A stretch of 7,917 nucleotides of DNA from an uncultured Methanobrevibacter sp. (GTDB lineage Archaea; Methanobacteriota; Methanobacteria; Methanobacteriales; Methanobacteriaceae), in the NCBI GenBank assembly GCA_905235495.1, contig CAJOMK010000066.1, positions 1 to 7,917 on the forward strand, read 5' to 3'. Every line of letters starts with the position of its first letter. Positions within the stretch are counted from its first letter, which is position 1. The notes under the pieces were generated by a model that was not told the DNA's origin, did not search any database, and saw nothing but the letters and a program-made list of their open reading frames with translations. Below, in pieces: positions 1 to 5,620 of this stretch. Made by a program: the position numbers and the translations under genes.

Positions 1-690
1 TCATTATAGTTAAAGTTATATTTAGCCTCGTACTCTTTTATTTTCCTTTCATTTTCAGCTTTTCTAAGCTCGGATAATTCTTTTAAGATATCATCTTTAG
101 AATCAATGAATTCTTTATTTTCTTCAATAGCTTTTTTAATCTCATCGTATTTTTTAGATTCTTCTTTTAGATTATTAATTTCATCTTGAAGCTTTCCTAT
201 CTCAGCGTCTTTACCTTGCAATTTTTCTAAAAGTAAACTAGTGGCTACATTAGTATCTTTTGCAGGTGGCTGAGGTTGAGGTTGTGGTGCTGGTGGTTCG
301 GGATTTGGATTTCCAGTTTGTCCAGTTTCTCCAGCAATGTCTTCTAATTTTTCTTGGATGTTTAGTAACTCCTACGTCTATTAAACTCATAGTATCAATT
401 CCAAATGAATCTCCATTATCTTTTAATAAGACATCAACTTTTGGAGACAGCCCTTTTCCTTCCATATCCAGCTCATCGGGAATTTCAAGGAATAGCTTAC
501 CTTCATCATATTCAATATTATTTCCGATTCCCACATAGATATTGTCATGTTCTGAAGTTAATGGAATTCCTCCACGATAGTTTTCAGCTATTAGTTTTAG
601 ATCATCTTCAGTCCATTCAACAGGTTTAGTTAATCTTTCATCCAGGTCCGAATAGTCATATGATCCAACTTCAAAAAGTTCATGCCTCAT
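1..690 (-). pseudogene. Provirus prohead protease/scaffold-like gene, frameshifted and cut by the window edge
   Basis: This gene starts at ATG 690, with GTGAT five bases upstream, and is still open at base 1. The first 114 codons encode a compact domain with a Glu-His pair (His48, in LTSEHDN), a GLSP motif (Ser82) and a closing segment LIDVGVTKHPR. This resembles the pattern of phage prohead proteases of the Mu gpI or HK97 scaffold-protease kind. The frame then shifts. Removing one A from the five-A run at 348-352 restores a long open frame: a proline/glutamine linker (roughly residues 127-142), then about 75 Lys/Glu-rich residues that look like one coiled coil. A protease followed by a coiled-coil scaffold is a known capsid-assembly design, and it fits the place right after a portal gene. 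As written, the shifted frame ends near base 250 after a nonsense Arg/Thr/Ser-rich tail. The protease assignment is inferred from pattern, not from a clear catalytic triad. The reading-frame break itself is well supported. Confidence 0.5.
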
Positions 691-737
691 AATTTATCAC
701 ATTTTATTATATTAATTATTATATATTTTATTATTTA

Positions 738-748
738 TTTTATATAAA
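738..748 (-). promoter_or_regulatory. TATA-box-like promoter element for the protease/scaffold gene
   Basis: On the minus strand the sequence TTTATATAAAA lies seven bases after the portal stop codon and about 50 bases before ATG 690. It matches the archaeal TATA-box consensus, and a start about 25 bases downstream would leave a short A/T-only leader ending in the GTGAT ribosome-binding site. The surrounding DNA is almost pure A+T, so chance matches are likely, but the portal gene has the same arrangement. Confidence 0.4.
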
Positions 749-754
749 TCTTTA

Positions 755-2043
755 TTATATTTCAACTCCATTTTCAGTGACAATTCTCTCACCCACAGGT
801 TGCTCTTCTTCAAAGTTACTGAGATAATTTTTATAGATTTCATCCCCTTCAGCTGAAAGTTCCATAATATATCTTAATACATCCTGAAATAAATATCTAA
901 AGTTTCACTAATGCCCATTAATTCCAATTGTCTATTTAATATTTCATTGCAGTACTTTAACACCCATTTCTGGTCATTAGCTACATTAACAATAAAACCT
1001 GTAATGGCCGAGTCGTTAATGTATTCTGCGACATTTTGGTTGGATTTTTCATTACCTGCCTGTGACTGAGGAGTAACGAAAGTTCTTAAGATATTATTCC
1101 TGAAGATTTCAGTCTGTCGGGTATAGTCTGACTGGTAATTGTTACCACCTAAGATTTTAGATTCAATTCCTGGAGGAACAATAGCTACATTACTGTCTGC
1201 AGTAGTTCCGTAATCTGCATATAAATTTTCTTTTGCAGTAGCTGAAAGTTCCGTTACAATAGGTTGACCGTTAGAATCTAAAGAAGGTTTTACTTCAATG
1301 ATATTATCCTTATTAATTCTCTCCACTTGATTTCTTTCAAGATTACATTTGTGATATATATCATCAAGACAATTCAAAATAATAGATTGTGCTTCACAGT
1401 AGATTTCATTATACATGAAGTTAATAACCTCTTCAGGTTCATACTTTACAGTTAATGTTCCTTCCTCAACACTAACATAGTTATCAAACTCTTCAGGAGA
1501 TCCATTAACAATATCTTTCGGCATTTCATGAAGAAATAGCTGCACTTCATTATCATCATTGAATTCTTTTTTAAGGCCATAGCCATGTGCGCCAATTTCT
1601 AAAAAAATAGGTTTAATGTATTTGCCAATAGATTTATTCCAACGTTGTACATGTTTAATAAGTCCTTCTCCATCAACCATTCCACCTTGCAAAATATTTT
1701 TAGCTACTTGGCTGATGTCAATTTTCCTGGCCCATAAAATCAAAGTCAATTTCTGCTCCTGAGATAACTTATTTTCCTTATCAACAAGAACAATATTAAC
1801 ATTAGCTTTATCAATTCTATTTTTCAAAATACCTGAAGTATAACCGTCAAGTTTAACAGCATAACGTGCATTAGTTATTGTTTTATTAATTACTGGTGGA
1901 AGTGCATCTGGCAGATCAAGACCAGTATTAATTCCATCAGTTCTAGGTTACCTTTCTTCTTCACCCCAATAGCTGCGCTTAGTATTATACTGTTCGACTC
2001 TATTATTCAATAGTCTAGTTTTTATGAAAGAAGTAATTCCCAT
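755..2043 (-). pseudogene. Phage portal-protein-like gene, broken by an ochre codon and a frameshift
   Basis: The product would be a tailed-phage portal, the ring at the capsid vertex through which DNA is packaged. From ATG 2043 (in-frame ATG 2052 is an alternative) the frame reads about 30 residues to a TAA at 1948-1950. It then continues in the same frame, through an LPPVINKTITNARYAVKLDG segment, to a stop near 874. Adding one T to the three-T run at 887-889 reopens the frame for about 45 more residues, to TAA at 755-757, giving about 429 residues. That is a normal portal length. The last third holds the portal-like stretch IVPPGIESKILGG, then Asn/Gln-rich helical sequence. The following gene looks like a capsid protease/scaffold, the usual gene order. 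An intact 317-codon frame starting from TTG 1827 remains, but no ribosome-binding site is evident there. The portal call rests on family resemblance, length and context. An SPP1-type and an HK97-type portal cannot be separated by eye. Confidence 0.6.
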
Positions 2044-2102
2044 AATAATCATTTCCAAATTGATATTTCACTTATATTTTTTATTATATTATTTATTATA
2101 TT

Positions 2103-2114
2103 TTTTATATAAAA
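2103..2114 (-). promoter_or_regulatory. TATA-box-like promoter element for the portal gene
   Basis: The palindromic TTTTATATAAAA lies about 55-65 bases before the portal start codons. The leader after it consists almost only of A and T and contains AATAAATAATA, then TATAATAAAA, then GTGA. The same order occurs before the protease/scaffold gene. A C-rich minus-strand patch lies just upstream at 2130-2143. The element is plausible but sits in DNA where such strings are common. Confidence 0.4.
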
Positions 2115-2286
2115 TAAGTAATAAAATTTTTGTGGGCGTGGGTGAAATCAAAAAAGTTGAAAATTTATATACTGGAGGGTAACATAATAGTATTTGAGAG
2201 AGAAAAGTACATTATATTTTGTATAGTATACGGGCAAAATAAAATTCATATTATTTTTTGGTTATTTAACTTATTAATCTTTAATA

Positions 2287-2565
2287 TTAATTTTTTAATT
2301 CATTAACTAAGTATAAATTATTTAGTGGTATTTTAAGCTCAATATTCAGATATTTTTAAAAATAGGGTCTTTTTCATGGAATTAATTTTACATTTTTCGT
2401 TAAAGAGCATTATATTTTATATACTTTTTTGTATATTGACTGTATAGGTCGTATAAATCCTTTGAATAATTATTGGGAAACCATTCATTAATTATTTCAT
2501 TTTTCTATGTTTCTAAATATTGTTATAATTAATTTTTGCTTTTTTAATTTTTTATTTGACCTATA
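2287..2565 (-). pseudogene. Possible relic of a decayed small gene, function unknown
   Basis: Short open pieces in different minus-strand frames follow one another in the same direction. One piece, about 2566 to 2437 before a frame change, reads KKQKLIITIFRNIE. The longest, 2504-2400, is 34 codons including NEIINEWFPNNYSKDLYDLY. Then come LTKNVKLIP, MKKTLFLKISEY and a last piece, LKIPLNNLYLVNELKN, ending at TAA 2287-2289. The first junction lies in a five-A run where loss of one A joins the two frames, the same kind of lesion seen in the neighbouring provirus genes. The composition (Lys, Asn, Ile, Tyr with Trp, Pro, Asp and Leu) looks partly protein-like. In DNA this rich in A+T such pieces can also arise by chance, and no start codon with a ribosome-binding site is seen. 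No family is recognised. Confidence 0.22.
2419..2436. repeat. Small inverted repeat ATATAC-T6-GTATAT
   Basis: A perfect six-base inverted repeat has a loop of six T. Two further GTATA copies follow at 2442-2446 and 2451-2455, so the element starts a run of three GTATA units spaced by roughly 10 bases. It could be a weak hairpin or a protein-binding site, or simply reflect the base composition. No nearby gene start depends on it. Confidence 0.3.
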
Positions 2566-2619
2566 TTAGAAAACGTGTCATTTTAAAATAATTTAGAAAT
2601 ATATTAATAAGGTATTTTT

Positions 2620-2633
2620 AAAAAATAAAAAAA
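2620..2633 (-). terminator. Oligo-T transcription terminator after mrtA
   Basis: On the transcribed strand T7-A-T6 begins 11 bases after the mrtA stop codon. Runs of T on the non-template strand are the standard intrinsic termination signal of archaeal RNA polymerase and need no hairpin. No gene on this strand follows closely, which fits the end of the mtd-mrt transcript. Confidence 0.7.
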
Positions 2634-2644
2634 GAGATATAAAA

Positions 2645-4300
2645 TTATCTTGTAGGGATAATTATATCTCTTTCACCAGAAGGCATGAATTCTCTCAATG
2701 CTCCTTTAGCAATTTCCTTTCTAGGATGTCTAAAGTCAAATGTATTGTGACTATCTGCAAATGCAATTTTAATCAATGGATTTGTACAGAAGGCATCCCC
2801 TCTTGCTGCATGAGGGGCTTGAGCAATTCCTGCATATTCTGGTTGGTGACCTACATTCATTGCGTAGTTCGGATAATTCGGTCCGCGTAATTCATGAATT
2901 AAACCTTCATCACTTCTAATGGATAAAGAATTGGATGCTCCAGCTTGATCTTGCAAGTCATAACCATAGAAACCCAGTCTTGAATGGGCTTCCTTATGCA
3001 AAATCATACTTAAATACCAACCATTTACGCCAGCATTAGAGTTTCCAGTAGCAAATGCTGCAGAACAGCCTGCAGCCGCAGATACGACTGATGCCCTTTG
3101 AGAACCACCAAAGTGAGTTTCCAAAAGAGTGGGTATTTCATATTGTTCCAATCCATAAAGTGTAACTTCAGTTGCAATATCTCTTACAGTATCCATACTT
3201 AACTCAGCATTACATAAACCGTAATTCTTTTCGACATAGTCTAAACCATAGTATGCAAAGTCGTCCAAGATATCATCAGTATATGTTGCGCTGGCATATT
3301 GGGTAAATCCTACACCTCCGGACATATATGAACCTAACCATACTTGGTCATATAATACGGCAGCAGCTGCAATTACTTCGAGTGTAATTTCAACAGGGTC
3401 TTCAGACACTCTGGATGTTTGTACGATATCTGCTAATGTACCGAATGCTACGCCACCAGGTTCGTTAGGACCTCTTGCACGTCTGGCCGGCAGGAATGAT
3501 GCCATACCAATAACATCTGCGTGTTTTGCAGCATAGGAAAAGTCGGCAATAGCGGCTTCGCCTGCACATAATTTATATGCATTAATGAAACTCATACCGA
3601 TTTGCATAGCAGACCATCTGGATACAGTACCGCCATCGCATGCCCTTACAACAAGTGTAGGTACTTTACTTACCTGATATGTTTTATTTCCAACATAACT
3701 TTTAAGCATTTCAGCTTGTTCTTCAGGAAACTCCTTGTTGATGTCAATCAACATTCTCTTATCAAGTTCGTCTGCCAAATCATCATTTCCTGTGAAAATT
3801 TTAGCATAACAATCTTCTGCAAGACCGGGATGCACTTCAACCATGTGTTCTTGAACTACTGCTCCTCCTGGGAGTGCATGGTTAATGTTTTCCATATATT
3901 CATTGATTGTTTCTGGAGTTACTTCCACACCCAATCTTTCCTGCAATACTGAATGGGCAGTATCCATTCCTACAATGATGGTTCTTTTGATATCATCAAC
4001 CAATTGCTGGATGGCTGCATTGTTACAGAAGTGTAAATCATCTCCTTCAACATAATCATCGGTTCCTGATATCTTATATGCCATCAATTGCCTTTGGCCC
4101 AAAGGCACACCAATGTCCGGATTGTAAAATGGAATGTTTCTTTCTTTTGCTAGTTTTTCAGCTGCATCGTTGAATTCTCTTTTTCTTGCTGATTGCTTCC
4201 AACCGTTAAAGCAATAAAAACTGGTGTGGTCACTTTCTTGATCTTCACCTTTGAATTTTTCATTCAATGCGCTTAAAAACTTTTTATTCTCTAAACCCAT
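2645..4300 (-). CDS. mrtA: Methyl-coenzyme M reductase II, alpha subunit
   Basis: This is the catalytic alpha subunit of MCR II. With beta and gamma and nickel cofactor F430 it converts methyl-CoM plus CoB-SH to methane and the CoM-CoB heterodisulfide in the cytoplasm. The protein has 551 residues against 550 in the M. marburgensis McrA. Recalled reference positions map well: Gln150 (axial Ni ligand, Gln147), His260 (methyl-His257), Arg273 and Arg274 (Arg270 and methyl-Arg271), Phe332 and Tyr335 (Phe330 and Tyr333), Gln401 (methyl-Gln400), Phe444 (Phe443), Gly446 (thioglycine Gly445) and Asp451 (Asp450). The S-methylcysteine position (Cys452) is Ala453 here. ATG 4300 is chosen because GGTGA lies five bases upstream, inside the last codons of mrtG; GTG 4309 lacks such a site. 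The start lies one base after the mrtG stop, implying translational coupling. MCR II rather than MCR I is inferred from the operon layout without mcrC. Confidence 0.96.
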   Translation of the reverse strand: MGLENKKFLSALNEKFKGEDQESDHTSFYCFNGWKQSARKREFNDAAEKLAKERNIPFYNPDIGVPLGQRQLMAYKISGTDDYVEGDDLHFCNNAAIQQLVDDIKRTIIVGMDTAHSVLQERLGVEVTPETINEYMENINHALPGGAVVQEHMVEVHPGLAEDCYAKIFTGNDDLADELDKRMLIDINKEFPEEQAEMLKSYVGNKTYQVSKVPTLVVRACDGGTVSRWSAMQIGMSFINAYKLCAGEAAIADFSYAAKHADVIGMASFLPARRARGPNEPGGVAFGTLADIVQTSRVSEDPVEITLEVIAAAAVLYDQVWLGSYMSGGVGFTQYASATYTDDILDDFAYYGLDYVEKNYGLCNAELSMDTVRDIATEVTLYGLEQYEIPTLLETHFGGSQRASVVSAAAGCSAAFATGNSNAGVNGWYLSMILHKEAHSRLGFYGYDLQDQAGASNSLSIRSDEGLIHELRGPNYPNYAMNVGHQPEYAGIAQAPHAARGDAFCTNPLIKIAFADSHNTFDFRHPRKEIAKGALREFMPSGERDIIIPTR

Positions 4301-4301
4301 T

Positions 4302-5096
4302 TTATTCACCCAATTTCTTTTTCAAGTCTTCAGAAAATACGTGCATACCATATCCTCCTTCGGTACGGGCGGTATGGATATTTTCTACCACTTCAATAGC
4401 TTCCTTATCTTGTCTCATGCCGATATTGTCCTCTCGATAGATTGTGGTGATTTCTTTCAATAATTCTTCATCTAGAGGAATTCCCACATCGATAGCTTCA
4501 TCCAAAGGACGTCCAACCTGGTCCTTGACATAGTAGACATGGCCGTCTTCTTCGTTGAAAATGTATCTTTGAAGACCGTCAAACATCAAACCGTTTTCAT
4601 CAAGTCTTAATGAATGTCCATGTACTGTTGCTCCTCTCATTCCACATCTTGCAGGGTCGAACATATCAGTTTCAACCAGTTCTTTTGCAATTTTTTCCAA
4701 ATCTTGTTCTCTTATTTCAATAACTTGTCTTCCAGATAATGTACCGGTATCCACTCCCCTATATCTCCATAGGTAGGTTCTTGCCCTATCGTATGGCTGT
4801 GCGGGAGCATTGTACATTGAATCTGCAAATTGAATATATCTGACTCTTACTCCTTCTTTTGCACCAGGAGTAGGTTCTACGATATGTTTGATTATATCAC
4901 CATCATCTTCCATTTCTGCTAATGGTGGATGAACGGTTTTATAACTTTCACCGGGGTTTCTGTGACCTAATATTTTCACTAAACCCTCATCAGAGATTTC
5001 TCTCAATTTTTTAAATTCATGCTCTGGATTCATATGCTTTCTTCTATTTTCAGCAATTTTTGTTTCACCAGGGCAGTATTGTGCTTTATATTCCAT
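4302..5096 (-). CDS. mrtG: Methyl-coenzyme M reductase II, gamma subunit
   Basis: The gamma subunit of the cytoplasmic alpha2-beta2-gamma2 methane-forming enzyme helps shape the F430 and coenzyme M pocket. The 264-residue product has the family's conserved N-terminal PGETKIAENRR and KLREISDE segments, RVRYIQFADSMY around residue 90, and GTLSGRQ at about 118-124. Arg123 there corresponds to the coenzyme-M-binding Arg120 of the reference enzyme. The VHGHSLRLDE segment is near 158. It is about 16 residues longer than McrG of isoenzyme I, the extra part being a charged C-terminal tail after residue 248. A larger gamma subunit is a known trait of MCR II. The gene starts 17 bases after mrtD with GGTGA three bases from the ATG, a tight spacing. 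Its own end carries the ribosome-binding site of mrtA. Confidence 0.95.
   Translation of the reverse strand: MEYKAQYCPGETKIAENRRKHMNPEHEFKKLREISDEGLVKILGHRNPGESYKTVHPPLAEMEDDGDIIKHIVEPTPGAKEGVRVRYIQFADSMYNAPAQPYDRARTYLWRYRGVDTGTLSGRQVIEIREQDLEKIAKELVETDMFDPARCGMRGATVHGHSLRLDENGLMFDGLQRYIFNEEDGHVYYVKDQVGRPLDEAIDVGIPLDEELLKEITTIYREDNIGMRQDKEAIEVVENIHTARTEGGYGMHVFSEDLKKKLGE
4306..4310 (-). promoter_or_regulatory. Ribosome-binding site deciding the mrtA start
   Basis: GGTGA on the minus strand matches the 3' end of archaeal 16S rRNA and lies five bases before ATG 4300. It overlaps the last two sense codons of mrtG, whose stop codon falls between it and the ATG. This selects ATG 4300 over the in-frame GTG at 4309, which is part of the site itself. 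Confidence 0.75.
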
Positions 5097-5099
5097 AAT

Positions 5100-5104
5100 T
5101 CACC
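5100..5104 (-). promoter_or_regulatory. Ribosome-binding site of mrtG
   Basis: GGTGA lies only three bases before ATG 5096, closer than the five or six bases at the other mrt genes. It sits in the 17-base gap after the mrtD stop. No other suitable ATG is near, so the start is still clear. Confidence 0.65.
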
Positions 5105-5113
5105 AACATAATC

Positions 5114-5608
5114 TTATTTAATAACTTTAACAGTTTCTGAAGTTTTTGCACGTGAATCAACTAAACCAATGTATCTGTCATCAATGACATTTTCAAAATT
5201 GTTTCCATATTTTAAATAATCAGAAATTGTTGATTTTGTTCTTGTAAAGATTCCAACAAGCAAAGAATAATCACACGGCATATGCTCATCTAAAACACCT
5301 TCCAGACCATCCATGAATTCATTGAATTTGGACATGTCTACAGTAACAACGATTTCACCAACCATTACTCTTAATTCGACTGGATTTCCCTTTACATTAA
5401 TCTCTTTTCTATCTGTATGATTTACAAAATTACCTTTTCCAGGACCATAAAACACTTTCAATGGAATTGATGGGCCATGAATCAGGACTCTTTGTTGTCC
5501 ATTTAAATCATATAAATCATTTAAAATCTTTTCAGTAGTATCCGGTTTTAAATATCTGTTCGGTATGATTTTAATGTCAATAACATTAATTTTTTCTGAT
5601 TCATCCAT
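5114..5608 (-). CDS. mrtD: Methyl-coenzyme M reductase operon protein D
   Basis: MrtD belongs to the McrD family, found with almost all mcr and mrt operons but not a subunit of the mature enzyme. McrD associates with MCR, and an assembly or cofactor-loading role has been proposed; the exact function is not settled. The 164-residue protein starts with DESEKINVIDIKIIPNRYLKP, typical of the family's opening segment. It has a central VLIHGPSIPLKVFYGPGKG stretch (about residues 42-60) and a PCDYSLLVGIFTRTKSTISDY segment near 113. No signal peptide or membrane segment is seen. ATG 5608 is chosen because AAAGGTG lies five bases upstream, overlapping the mrtB stop codon. A longer frame from TTG 5647 would add 13 residues read from inside mrtB and has no such site. 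Ten bases separate mrtB and mrtD. Confidence 0.92.
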   Translation of the reverse strand: MDESEKINVIDIKIIPNRYLKPDTTEKILNDLYDLNGQQRVLIHGPSIPLKVFYGPGKGNFVNHTDRKEINVKGNPVELRVMVGEIVVTVDMSKFNEFMDGLEGVLDEHMPCDYSLLVGIFTRTKSTISDYLKYGNNFENVIDDRYIGLVDSRAKTSETVKVIK

Positions 5609-5613
5609 GAAAA

Positions 5614-5620
5614 CACCTTT
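5614..5620 (-). promoter_or_regulatory. Ribosome-binding site deciding the mrtD start
   Basis: AAAGGTG lies five bases before ATG 5608 and shares its first bases with the mrtB TAA (5619-5621). Ribosomes finishing mrtB would land on it, so translation of mrtD is probably coupled to mrtB. Confidence 0.7.

Larger units (their letters stand above)
2053..2644. other. A+T-rich spacer between the mrt operon and the provirus genes
   Basis: About 590 bases carry no intact gene on either strand. They hold the mrtA terminator at the right end, scattered minus-strand frame pieces between about 2287 and 2565, and a GTATA/TATAC repeat cluster at 2419-2455. An 11-base direct repeat CATTATATTTT occurs at 2210-2220 and 2408-2418. 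There is also a plus-strand GGAGGGT at 2174-2180 with no ATG, GTG or TTG opening a usable frame after it, a G-rich patch at 2130-2145, and the portal promoter. No tRNA, CRISPR array or integrase gene is visible, so nothing marks a clear provirus attachment site. Confidence 0.7.

Noticed and set aside
260..629. Two overlapping plus-strand open frames opposite the protease/scaffold gene
   Set aside because: They mirror the minus-strand gene, have no ribosome-binding site and read as low-complexity Ser/Phe/Leu-rich protein.
874..900. Programmed -1 frameshift near the portal 3' end
   Set aside because: No canonical slippery heptamer precedes the stop, and a second unrelated lesion in the same gene makes decay the simpler reading.
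1948..1950. Stop-codon recoding (pyrrolysine) in the portal-like gene
   Set aside because: The codon is TAA, not TAG, and no pyrrolysine system is seen or expected in this group.
2174..2289. Plus-strand small gene after GGAGGGT
   Set aside because: The open frame has no ATG, GTG or TTG at a suitable distance and is hydrophobic low-complexity A/T-driven sequence.
2210..2418. The 11-base repeat CATTATATTTT (2210 and 2408) as provirus attachment sites
   Set aside because: It is short and A/T-only, is not linked to a tRNA or integrase, and both copies lie on the same side of the provirus genes.
4301..4309. mrtA start at GTG 4309
   Set aside because: The GTG is part of the GGTGA site that serves ATG 4300.
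3602..4463. Plus-strand open frames opposite mrtA and mrtG
   Set aside because: They lie antisense to strongly conserved genes and their Phe/His/Cys-rich products look like reverse-strand translations.
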